Source: Dromiciops gliroides | Taxonomy: Eukaryota > Chordata > Mammalia > Microbiotheria > Microbiotheriidae | NCBI RefSeq assembly: GCF_019393635.1 | Contig: NC_057861.1 | Span: 544,952,711-545,016,710 of the forward strand | DNA length: 64,000 bases | Direction of reading: 5' to 3' | Shown: positions 11,533 to 20,372 of the stretch, one piece after another | Numbering within the stretch: the first letter of the stretch is position 1 | How the letters are laid out: each line of letters begins with the position of its first letter | Made by a program: the position numbers and the translations under genes | Notes under the pieces: model-generated | Database searches by the model: none | What the model was told of the DNA's origin: nothing | What the model saw: only the letters and a program-made list of their open reading frames with translations

Positions 11533-11681
11533 CGGGGGCAGCTAAGCAGTGCAGTGGATAAAGCACAGGCCCTGGATGCAGGAGGACCTGAGTTCAAATC
11601 TGCCCTTAGACACTTGACGACACTAGCTGTGTGACCCTGGGCAAGTCACCTTAACCCTCATTGCCCTGGAGGGGGGGGGGC
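11533..11681 (+). mobile_element. Marsupial CORE-SINE
   Basis: Perfect 12-bp duplication aagcaaagtcca; the tail is a G-run instead of A. Confidence 0.92.
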
Positions 11682-11867
11682 AAGCAAAGTCCATTATTGA
11701 GGTGTGGTTTGATCCCTTCCATCCTTTACTGAGCTAGACAAAAGAATCAATCTCCATTTCTTTTGTTTCCTTGGGTTTATCCCAAATAAAGTTTGCTGAA
11801 CTTTCTAGAGGGAGAGGGAGAAAGGAGTGAGAAGCTGATCTCTGGGTCCCCCCCCCCCAAGAAATCC

Positions 11868-12019
11868 ATTTTTTTTTTTTTTTAGTGAGGCAATTGGGGT
11901 TAAGTGACTTGCCCAAGGTCACACAGCTAGTAAGTGTTAAGTGTCTGAGGCCGGATTTGAACTCAGGTACTCCTGACTCCAGGCCTGGTGCTCTATTCAC
12001 TGCGCCATATAGCTGCCCC
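11868..12019 (-). mobile_element. Marsupial CORE-SINE
   Basis: Duplication aagaaatcca / aagaaataca; it ends 125 bp before the env remnant. Confidence 0.92.
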
Positions 12020-12144
12020 AAGAAATACATTATTAATAATTATTTTTGTGAGAAAATGGGTAGTTGTGTCCTCTCAATGAGAGCCGACCTATGGTGGTAT
12101 TGTGAAGACCAACCTTACCCCCTAACTGGGCTAGGACTTGTGGG

Positions 12145-12725
12145 TTGGTGTGGCTGGCTACCCCCTTTACCATGGCATCTGAGCATTTCTCTGAATCTAA
12201 GTCTAAATCAAGAAAGAAACACAGCCCAGGGGGGCAAAAAGGGTCATCTGATGCTTCAATCTACCTAGATAGCATAGGAGTTCCATGGGGCGTGCCAGAA
12301 TCTCTCCTGTGGTGTGTAACCATAACTAAAAATGTAGATTGGAAACAGCAGAGGTTCATCAATTACACTAGGGATGTGGTACAGGGTATTTCTGAACAAC
12401 TGGCTGCAACTAGCAAAATGGCTTGGGAAAACAGAATAGCCCTTAATATAATGTTAGCAGAAAAAGGGGGAGTGTGTGCTATACTGGGCGGCCAATGCTA
12501 CACCTTTATCCCAAATAATACTGCCCCAATGGTTCAATAACTAGAGCCTTGAAAAGCTTAAGTACACTGGCTGAGCAATTAGCAGAAAATTCAGGGGTTG
12601 ACACCACCTAGAAGGGATGGATGGAATCCTGGTTTGGAAAATGGAAAGATTTCACTGCCTCAATCCTCACCACTCTCATTATAGTGGCAGGAGTTTTATG
12701 CTGTATCCTTCCCTTCCTTCAAGGG
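12145..12725 (+). pseudogene. Endogenous retrovirus env transmembrane fragment, broken
   Basis: A 131-codon open frame (12145-12540), followed after a frame break by 12545-12725, resembles the C-terminal half of a gammaretrovirus-type env. Visible in order are the heptad/immunosuppressive-region pattern, a GGVC...GGQC cysteine cluster, a tryptophan-rich membrane-proximal part (SWFGKWKDF) and a hydrophobic membrane span (TTLIIVAGVLCCILP). The surface subunit, fusion peptide, gag and pol are not recognisable nearby. There is a frame break near 12540 and a stop at 12609-12611, and the cytoplasmic end runs into a MIR at about 12735. This is an old, non-functional copy. Confidence 0.75.
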
Positions 12726-12734
12726 TTAAATCAG

Positions 12735-12905
12735 AGGTACATGCGGAGTCTGAACACCTGGTTTCAAGTCCTGGCTTTCACACCTGCTAGCTATGTGACT
12801 GTGGGAAAGTCACTCACTATAAAGTAAGGATCACAATACTTACCTGACCTGTCTCACAGGTTTGTTGCAAGGAAAGCACTTTGTAAATCACGCAGTCCTA
12901 TGTAA
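12735..12905 (+). mobile_element. MIR
   Basis: tagctatgtgactgtgggaa and cctgtctcacaggtttgttg; it abuts the end of the env remnant. Confidence 0.65.
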
Positions 12906-12949
12906 ATATGAGATTTAATAATACCATTTAGAATATGACAACTGGGCAA

Positions 12950-13100
12950 GTGGATTAAAAGGTACTATGAGCTCAGATAAGGGAGGGATGACTTTCAGAT
13001 TTGGGGGAAGGGCTTCATGGTGGAGGTGGCATTTGAGCTGAGGCCTTGAAAGATGGGTAAGATATGGGAGAGAAAAGTATTCCAGATATAGGGAACTATA
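12950..13100 (-). mobile_element. L2 fragment, antisense
   Basis: ggcatttgagctgaggccttga followed by agtattccagatatagg matches the antisense L2 body. It is separated from the next piece by the LTR-like block. Confidence 0.55.
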
Positions 13101-13139
13101 TAAATAAATGTGGTGGCAGCCTTGTAGGCCTGGGTCCAG

Positions 13140-13641
13140 TTAGGGACCCATGAGAAATAATACAGTTGATCAGTTTTCTGGGGTCAGTTAGAGGGTATTC
13201 TTTCCTTGGAAAAGCAAAGCAGTTAACTAACCAAATATTGGTTAGTCAGATAACAAAGCAGATGTGTCATGGGCACCCAGAAAGTTGGGTGCCTTGAAAT
13301 TTATAGTAGGAGTGTAATTGGAACCCAGATGTTCTTGTTACATGACTAGGACCAGGTAGTGATGACAGCCTCATGGCCCCCAACTGTTTCAAGCACCCCC
13401 ACTCCCCAACAGCTGTAACGTTTCAGTTTCAAGTCTCCCCCAATCCCCCTTTAAAAGCATTGTCATTACTCTGGCTGATGGAGGAACATGCCATAAATCT
13501 GCTCCTCCCCAGGAATCTTAAGTTTAGACTTCTCTTGGCCATACCTCTGTGTGCCAAATAAAAACTTTTACTTAAATTTTGCTTGGATCGTGTTTGTGAG
13601 TAATTCTTTGATAGAGGGATATTTTTCAGATCCAGTTTCAT
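13140..13641 (+). mobile_element. Probable LTR remnant, plus orientation
   Basis: A block with no L2 text splits two minus-strand L2 pieces. It has a TATA-like cctttaaaag, a polyadenylation signal at about 13556 (caaataaaaac), then a U5-like tail (gcttggatcgtgtttgtgag) ending in CA. The left boundary is uncertain. No internal retroviral sequence is attached. Confidence 0.4.
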
Positions 13642-13649
13642 GGTGTCAT

Positions 13650-14082
13650 AAAGAAATTGAGGTGGGGTATGTTGGGGAATAGCAAGTAGCTGGGAAGTAA
13701 CATGAGAAAAATAGAACTGGAGCCAGATTGTGTATGACTTTGAATTCCGGACTAAGGCATTTGGACTTGATTTGGTAGATAATGGAAAGCAACTGAACGT
13801 TTTTTGAGTAGTCTGGAGACATAATTAGATCTGTACTTTAAGAAGATTAGTCAGGCAATGAGATGTAGGACAAAAGACTGGAGCTAGAGAATATCATTGC
13901 AGTAATCCAGGCAAGAGGTAATGAGACTGTGAACTAAGGGAAAGATTATTATAAGAAATAGTAAGAAAGGGATGAATGCAAGAGGGCCTGGATGGTTTCC
14001 AGTTTTTCACTCTAGGCCACAGCATACATGAAGATTTTAAAGGCACGGTGAGTGAGAAATGGAATCCTGAAACAAGGTGATG
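13650..14082 (-). mobile_element. L2 fragment, antisense
   Basis: Text such as gtctggagacataattagatc and gcagtaatccaggcaagagg is the antisense L2 ORF2. A SINE follows immediately. Confidence 0.65.
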
Positions 14083-14240
14083 GATTTTCTTTTCTTTTGG
14101 GGGGAAGACAATCAAGGTTAAGTGACTTGCCCAGGGTCACAAAGTTACTAAATGTCTGAGGACATGTCTGAGGCCAAATTTGAACTCAGGAGCTCCTGCC
14201 TCCAGGACCAGTGCTTTATCTACCACACCACCTAGCTAAC
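14083..14240 (-). mobile_element. Marsupial CORE-SINE
   Basis: Inserted in an antisense L2; contains a small internal duplication (gtctgaggacatgtctgagg). Confidence 0.85.
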
Positions 14241-14479
14241 CTGATTTTCTGGTGAAGTGATCAACAATTGTGACTGCCAATCAAATCTCAATACAGCTGT
14301 AACATGGTTAAGTCTGGCTTGTCTCTCTTCAGCTCTAGTCCCCGTTGGCTATTTCCTTCTATTTTAGGAATTGGTAGGTACTTCGTATCCCAGTTCTATT
14401 TAACCACTGAATATCATTGAGCTTTAACAAAGGCATATTTGCTTCACATATATAGCAAAAGCAAAGATAGAAACATTTT

Positions 14480-15180
14480 CCTTTAATATTTCAGGTGAAT
14501 AATTCCCCTATACCATCTCAGTTTGGGGAGGGGGAAGGGGTGGAGGATTAAGCCCAGAATATATAGCATTGGTCCCACCAAATTCATGTCCAAAGGTAAC
14601 ATTGCTGCTGACTTCTGCTGGACTGGAGTCTGGGACTTATATTCCCTCAGAATGTTGATGATGGGCTGCAATGCCTGGCCTGGATTCCTGAACTCCCAGA
14701 TCCCCATGACTGGAGCTTTTGGCCCAGATTAAAGACAACACACTGAACCTAGAACAGAAAAGAATGAAAAGACCAAAAAAAGTAGGACTGCTTCTCAGGG
14801 GCCATATGACCTCACAAGGGGAAGGCTCCATGGCTCTTCCCTTTATTGCATGGTTCTCTCACTGGAAGCCATTGGTGAAGGGCTCACCTTGCCTCCCTTA
14901 GGCACCTTTGCCTCCTGTGGCAAAAGCCCTTTTGAAGACTTCATCAGTTAACAGGTACACAGACAATATGAAAAGACTTCTCCCAACCATGTGGCAGGCC
15001 AGCTGGAACCAGTTAGTGAATATCCATTGGTGCCCCAGGCCTCACAGCTATTCTGGGAGCAACTTCCTAGCTTCCTACTCTTGGATGATGCCATGTTTGC
15101 AAACTGATGGCAGTATGCACATACGCCCGACACCATCACCCTTCTCCCTCATTATAAAGCAAATGTTATTATAATCACAA
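14480..15180. other. Unidentified segment, possibly an old processed copy
   Basis: No SINE, L2 or MIR text is present. Short open frames exist on both strands (for example minus 14483-14707 and plus 14908-15174), but none matches a protein I recognise. Texture and base content are more gene-like than the flanks. It could be a decayed processed pseudogene or the internal part of an ERV. Confidence 0.25.
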
Positions 15181-15182
15181 AG

Positions 15183-16025
15183 TTGTCCAATCAAGGGGTT
15201 CCAACTCCCAACTAGTGGTCTGCTTGTTAACTAAGGATGACTTTACACAGCAGAAATTCTATATAAGTGTAAGAATCAATTGCAATTCGGGACCCCATCT
15301 TTGGCTAAAATTAGAAAGCCTCCGGAGCACCCCACATGGCTCCCTCTACTCATTGGGCACACAAGCCTCAGGCGTCATGCCCCGGATCCCTCTGCCAAGC
15401 CAGGGGTATGCACAGAAAACCCCGTGCACTGGCTCCTTCCGGCCAAGCCAGGGTCTGCAAGGAAACCCGTGTACCAGCCGGCCTTGGGCAGTCCCTAGAG
15501 GTGCCAACAAATTAGCTTGGGGTGCGTGGGCTGTCAGCCCGAGTTTCCTGTGAGAGAAGGGTTTTTTATTCTGGGGGGTAGAGAAGAGGAGAGAGCGAGA
15601 GTGAGGAGACATGGAGGAGACGTAGACAGAGAGAGGGGTTGGTAGAAGGAAGAGGGGAGCGATGGAGCAACCAAGGAGAGGTAGAGGAGAGGACAGGGAG
15701 TGAGTGACAGAGGAGGCAGACTGAGCAACCAAGAAAGGAGATGGAGGGAGGAGAGGAGATGAAAGGAAGAGCAGGCAGCAGTGGCAGCGGCCAGCCACAC
15801 CCAACAGTCAAGAGACATGCAGGGGAATAGGAAGCTGTTGACTCTGTTGTACCGAGGTTACAGGCCATATATCCTATTTTTCTTTGTCCTTTATCTAAGT
15901 TTATTCTTATCAATAAACCCTGAGTTGTTGTTTTTTTTTTTTTGCTTTAATTGAAAGGAGGCTTTTTAATCTCGTTTCTTGTTAGTCTGGGAGAAGCAAT
16001 TGGGGAAGGGGCAGGCCCTTCTCAC
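15183..16025 (+). mobile_element. Probable LTR, plus orientation
   Basis: The block starts TGTCCAATC and ends TTCTCACA. It has a TATA-like tctatataag (about 15261), a GC-rich U3/R, a purine-rich 15.57-15.78 kb stretch, AATAAA in caataaaccctgag (about 15912), and a U5-like tttttaatctcgtttcttg. Both ends are inferred; no target duplication was confirmed. Confidence 0.45.
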
Positions 16026-16254
16026 AATGTATTTAAATGAATACAAATACATAAAGCTACAAAGGAAGTTAATTATAATAAAATATAATTATCAAAAATT
16101 TTTAAAAGTCTGTGTGGACTATAGGCTAAGAACCTCTGACTTAGTCCAACTTCATTACTTTACAGAAGAGAAAACTTAGGCTCAGAAGAGTTAAATGACT
16201 TTCCCAAGGCCACAAAGATATAAGTAGTCAGTGATGTTCTGGAGCTGGCTTTAA

Positions 16255-16470
16255 CTAGCTTTCAAGAGTTGATGATTAAATTTTCAGTGTGTGCATTTAT
16301 ACCTGGGAATTAAGCAAATGCTATGAATCAGGCCTTGATTTATTATTTCATCAATCATCTAGACCTAAGAAAGTGATGTTAATAATGTTGATTAAGCTTA
16401 AAAGTGTGTCTTATGTACATTTTCCCAAGAAAGCCAGTTATTAAACATCTGCTATAATACCACTGAACAG
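16255..16470. repeat. Three-copy repeat family, copy 2
   Basis: aaattttcagtgtgtgcattt, gttaataatgttgattaagct and ccagttattaaacatctgct. Confidence 0.65.
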
Positions 16471-17035
16471 TACAAATTAGAAAAAAAGAAGAGAAACCAA
16501 GAAACTGCAGAATATATTTTGAATGATGCCCTTTCTTTTTGGTAACTGAAATCGTCTTTTTGAGGTGGGGGATGGGATCAGAAGTAGCAGACTGTCATTG
16601 AGAAAGAACTGCCCTGGCCTGGCTGGCCTGATTGTTTTGGTTTTCAGTTGCATAACTCACTAAAGAGTCCTCTCCCCTAGAAAGGAAGAGCTGAATTATG
16701 TAAACCTCTGGGAGGATAAGGATGAGTGTGGTTAGAGCCTCCAGAGCATCTTGATATCTGCTCCAAGACAAAGTCCAGCCCAAAGATAGAGCCTCAGAGG
16801 CACTTTCATATTTGCAAGACAAAATATTCAAAATATTCCCCTGAGGTGTCACAAGAGAGGGGGTCTCAAAAAGTAGGGAAGGTCCTTTGTATAATCCTTT
16901 TTGTTTACTCTATCCTTTAAAATGTTAGCAGTTTCTTCTCTGGGGGAGGTTGAGATATAGGATCTTGCTTGATTGCAATAAACCAAATCCTACTTTTATC
17001 TAAATTATGAGTCTGAGAGGACTCCACTATTAACT

Positions 17036-17201
17036 CTTTTTTTTTTTCTTTTCTTTTCTTTTTTTTTTTGTGCTGGGCAATGAAATGAGGGTTAAGTAAC
17101 TTGCCCAGGGTTACTCAGCTAGTAAGTGTCATGTGTTGACGCACTCAGGTCCTTTTGAATCCAGGGCCAGTGCTTTATCTACTGTGCCACCTAACTGCCC
17201 C
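17036..17201 (-). mobile_element. Marsupial CORE-SINE
   Basis: Long T/C tail and duplication actattaactctt on each side; the central body is partly deleted. Confidence 0.88.
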
Positions 17202-17219
17202 CAACTATTAACTCTTGGA

Positions 17220-17400
17220 GTCCATCAAAGCAGGTAGATGGCTCAGGGGTTAGAGCTTTGGGCCTGGAGTTAGGAAGACCTGAATTTAAACATGGCTTCA
17301 GACATTCACTGGTTGTGTGACCTTGTAACCTGTTTGCCTAATTCCAGTGAAGAAGGAAATGGCAAATCACTCTAGTATCTTGACAAAAGATAGTGGATTG
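17220..17400 (+). mobile_element. MIR-related SINE, old
   Basis: ggttagagctttgggcctgga and ggttgtgtgaccttgtaacc, followed by gaaatggcaaatcactctag. Confidence 0.5.
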
Positions 17401-17401
17401 A

Positions 17402-17546
17402 GGGGCAGCTAGGTGGCGCAAGTGTATAAAGCACCATCCCTGGATTCAGGAGTACCTGGGTTCAAATCCAGCCTCAGACACTTGATACTTACTAGCTGTG
17501 TGACCCTGGGCAAGTCACTTAACCCTCACTGCCCAACCCAAAAACC
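17402..17546 (+). mobile_element. Marsupial CORE-SINE
   Basis: Intact head gcagctaggtggcgca, A-rich tail aaccaaaaaaag. Confidence 0.9.
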
Positions 17547-17637
17547 AAAAAAAGATACCAGATTGAACAATAACATTAGTCCTTGCTTTCTACAACTGGG
17601 TTCAGAATGTCATACTTCCCTAATTTAGGGGCAGCTG

Positions 17638-18081
17638 TCAATAGGTTACATCCTTGTCCAGGTACCCAGTTTATATCTAAGAAAAGGCCAGAAACTTTGG
17701 GGAAAACAACCCCTTAATGAGTTGGGAAGTTGAGAATAAAATGCAAAGCAATTGCAGTCAGTTCAATGCAAAACTTTATTCTCATGGAAAAGAGGGGACG
17801 GGAAGAGAGAAAAAGGGGACCCAACATACAATTCAAGAATTCGCACTAACAGAGGGCAATACTGCATTGGGGAGCATTGAGATACCGGTCCTTGCAACAG
17901 GAAAGGAGTGTTCCAAAGTGCCCTTCTGAGAGGGGGTTCTTATGATCTGATTTCGGATGGCCCTTTTGGAACTGGCCGATTTGCATATTAGAGGTCAGGG
18001 CAAAATGTTATTTTGAGGGTTTGTTATCTGGGAGGAAAACAAGCTGGCAGCAGACAAAATGGGGAAGACAGCTGTACTAAC
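17638..18081 (-). mobile_element. Older LTR-like remnant, one side of the nested solo LTR
   Basis: On the minus strand this has an AATAAA (gagaataaag near 17785) downstream of a GC-mixed U3-like stretch, and it ends ...ATTGACA at 17638. Removing the solo LTR and one ctaac joins it to 18662-18840, suggesting one older LTR interrupted by the younger one. Class not recognised. Confidence 0.4.
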
Positions 18082-18656
18082 TGTTATAGGGAAATAGGGT
18101 AGGGGGTTTGGGATAGGGATAGGGGTTTGGGGTCCTTAGGAATTCCTCTTTAAAGAATTACACCCTCTGGTACACAAATCCAATAGAATAGTTTATTTAG
18201 GTGCTGGGGAAGGGAAACCAAGAGAGAAATCCTTGGACTTCTCATGGGGGGAAGGCATGGCACAGAGCATGGCTCTGAGATACCAATCTCCTCAAGCAGG
18301 AAACAGGCAGATACTTTTATAGAGGACTGATGGGGGTGATCATCTGACTGTGGAAAGTTCTCTTATTGAGGAAGGACCATCCCCCACTTGTGGTGGCTAG
18401 AGGACTTGGGTAAGGAGTGGCTGCTGATCTCTCAAACCATCTCTCTCCTCCTGACACAAAGGCAGCAGCCACACCTAATCTTATCTCCCTAGGGGTGAGG
18501 GAGACTGGAATGAAGGGTGGTAGTCCTGGAGCTAGCTCAGTCCCAATCAGGTGCCACTTATCTCTTTAGGTGTGTCTGTCCTTTGGTTTAGTTTCTCAAG
18601 GAGAAGGTTCTTTGATGTATCCCAGAGAATTTCCGGAGTGGCCTGGGCCCATAACA
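18082..18656 (-). mobile_element. Solo LTR, minus orientation, with target duplication
   Basis: Read on the minus strand, it begins TGTTATGGGCCCAGG and ends TTTCCCTATAACA, so the ends form TGTTAT/ATAACA. The direct repeat ctaac flanks it on both sides (18077-18081 and 18657-18661), a 5-bp target duplication typical of ERV3/ERVL-type integrases. Inside are a TATA box (ctctataaaag, near 18320) and AATAAA (cctaaataaac, near 18197) in the right order and spacing. Intact ends suggest a fairly young insertion that recombined to a solo LTR. Confidence 0.88.
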
Positions 18657-18661
18657 CTAAC

Positions 18662-18840
18662 CTTTGAAAAGTGTTGTCACTTCTTCATGAGTATATTCTA
18701 TAAGCTTATAGTCTCACTTAAGGGAGATTGTCGTGATGATCTCAAGACAATCAGGCCTAATCTTAATAATAATGGTTTCCATGCACAGATTCTATAAGCT
18801 ACAAGTTTCATTAAGGTAGAGGGGATGGGACTATGATGGC
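18662..18840 (-). mobile_element. Other half of the older LTR-like remnant
   Basis: This continues the interrupted block. It contains two similar pieces, attctataagcttatag (18700) and attctataagctacaag (18790), suggesting an internal direct repeat as in LTR U3 regions. The outer end near 18840 is a guess. Confidence 0.3.
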
Positions 18841-18849
18841 AGCCTTAAT

Positions 18850-18995
18850 ATTTAAGGTAATACAAAATGGTTTTATTATTTTTAAATGAATTAATATATG
18901 AAAATTTTAAAATTAACCCATTTTAATGTCTAACATGGAAAACATCTATAGATCTAACCCACATAAACAAAAACTCTTTGGAGCCCTCAATGATG
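18850..18995 (-). mobile_element. MER5-like hAT remnant, antisense
   Basis: attaacccattttaatgtctaac, agatctaacccacataaac and aaaactctttggagccctc are the reverse of the copy at 62.02-62.20 kb. Confidence 0.65.
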
Positions 18996-18996
18996 T

Positions 18997-19060
18997 TTTT
19001 GGGGGGTGGCGGAGCAATGAGGGTTAAGTGACTTGCCCAGGGTCACACAGCTATTAAGTC
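18997..19060 (-). mobile_element. Marsupial CORE-SINE, truncated
   Basis: Only the 3' half is present (gcaatgagggttaagtgact to cacagctattaag). Confidence 0.75.
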
Positions 19061-19121
19061 TCAATTTAAAATATGTGGTTGAAGGTTATATTTCTTTAAC
19101 CCACCACTAAAATCTCATTTA

Positions 19122-19291
19122 TTTTTTTTTGTTTGTTTGTTTTGTTTTTGTTTTTTCGGGGCAATGGGGGTTAAGTGACTTGCCTAGGGTCACACAGCTA
19201 GTAAATGTTAAGTGTCTGAGGCCAGATTTGAACTCAGGTACTCCTGACTCCAGGGCCGGTGCTTTATCCACTGCGCCACCTAGCCGCCCCC
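19122..19291 (-). mobile_element. Marsupial CORE-SINE
   Basis: Perfect 15-bp duplication ctaaaatctcattta at 19107-19121 and 19292-19306. Confidence 0.93.
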
Positions 19292-19309
19292 CTAAAATCT
19301 CATTTATAA

Positions 19310-19800
19310 CCTAGGGCAAGTCACTGAACTTTCTAGTTCTAATAAGTAGTGTCAGAAGCAGGATTTGAACCTATGTCCTTTGACTCCAGGATCAAAACTT
19401 TTCCCACAATACCACGCTACAACAGAGATGGTTTGTGAAATGAATAGTGTATATATGTTTTGTTTCATTTTTTTGCAATTCCAAGTCAGGAAAAAAAAAG
19501 TCATTTGTCAAATCATAACCTGATTTTAAGTAAATGTGGTCACCATAGTGTTATTGGGTATGTGTACAAGTCTGTACTCATCTATTGGTGTGTGGGTGTG
19601 TAGAACTTATGAAGTCCTTTTCTTTTGCAAAATTAATAATAATAACATACTTTGTTTCATTCCTTCTCTATTTCTGGATACTGAAGAAATACTGCCCTCA
19701 AACTTGGCACCAAATATTCTCCCAGTCTGGGTGGGGGTCTGTATAACAAATGGATGAGGCTCGGGACATGTGTTGAGGTTAAGATCCCCAGTGTCCCCTA
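19310..19800. other. Mostly unassigned sequence upstream of the X-boxes
   Basis: An old MIR-like piece (gcaggatttgaacctatgtcc near 19355) is followed by sequence I cannot classify up to the X-boxes. Confidence 0.35.
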
Positions 19801-19821
19801 GGAAGGAGGGGACAGTTTCTC

Positions 19822-19835
19822 CTTCCCTTAGTAAC
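19822..19835 (+). promoter_or_regulatory. X-box-like RFX site 1
   Basis: CTTCCCTTAGTAAC fits the ciliary X-box GTTNCCATRGNAAC at all but two positions (1 and 7). The 6-bp half-sites and 2-bp spacer are correct. It lies about 515 bp upstream of the proposed DNAH3 ATG. RFX factors drive ciliary genes through such sites; use here is inferred. Confidence 0.5.
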
Positions 19836-19842
19836 AGACGCT

Positions 19843-19856
19843 GTAGCCTTGGTTAC
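19843..19856 (+). promoter_or_regulatory. X-box-like RFX site 2
   Basis: GTAGCCTTGGTTAC has the X-box layout with three mismatches. The two outer ones are symmetrical, so it reads equally well on the minus strand as GTAACCAAGGCTAC. It starts 21 bp after the start of site 1, which puts both on the same helix face. Confidence 0.4.
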
Positions 19857-20230
19857 CAGCCCTAAGCCAAGAGAAAATGAAACTCTAGCTTTTAAAAAGC
19901 TGAGGGAGGAGAAGGGTGTGGAGGGAGGGGGGGAGAGGGAGGCTTACTGAAGTGCCAGAAGAAGCTTCATACTTTCCCACCAGTTTTGGGATTGTATTGG
20001 ATGTGGACCTACCAAGATAGCCTGAGGGAAGGAAAAGGACTGTGGACCACACGTGGAAGATCAAGAAAGAGGGAGTTTGACAAACTCTTAGTTTCTTCAC
20101 TTTAGTTTCTTTATTTTCTGTCTCTATTTTCCTATTTCTCCTCCTGAGGATTTACTCCAGTTTCCAAGACCTATGACCTCCTTAGTGGGCAGAATTTCCT
20201 GAAAAATCCACTGCCTGTGATGCTTCCATT

Positions 20231-20290
20231 ATGATGCATAGACTGGGGCATTTTGCAGTGGTCTGGTGGAAACTTGCCTTCAGATACTAA
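20231..20290 (+). other. Possible upstream ORF in the DNAH3 leader
   Basis: ATGATG begins a 19-codon frame that stops at TAA 20288-20290, 46 bp before the proposed start. It exists as a uORF only if transcription begins upstream of 20231, which is not shown. Confidence 0.25.
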
Positions 20291-20336
20291 GGGTTGTCTG
20301 TTGACTCAGGATAGGTACCCCATTTATCTGGACATC

Positions 20337-20372
20337 ATGAATTTTTCAACTTGTAAATGCCCTTCTGAAAAG
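20337..20372 (+). CDS. DNAH3: DNAH3 proposed first coding exon (12 codons)
   Basis: ATG at 20337 has A at -3. It is followed by MNFSTCKCPSEK and a strong donor, AAAAG|GTGAGT, at 20373, phase 0. That phase matches the next exon exactly. The open frame reaches back to just after a TGA at 20232 with no earlier ATG. The peptide does not resemble the human N-terminus I recall, so the exon is chosen on donor strength, phase and the upstream X-boxes. The alternative is translation starting at the Met in HHMSHS of the next exon. Confidence 0.5.

Noticed and set aside
15346..15913. Overlapping 90-150-codon frames on the minus strand
   Set aside because: Proline/serine/leucine-rich reading of the purine-rich part of an LTR-like block; no conserved domain.
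19129..19314. Repeated peptides of the type [20 protein letters not shown] seen at many places
   Set aside because: These are the minus-strand SINE read in frame. The same text recurs at 11.9, 26.2, 39.0, 42.1, 48.3, 61.6 and 63.8 kb.
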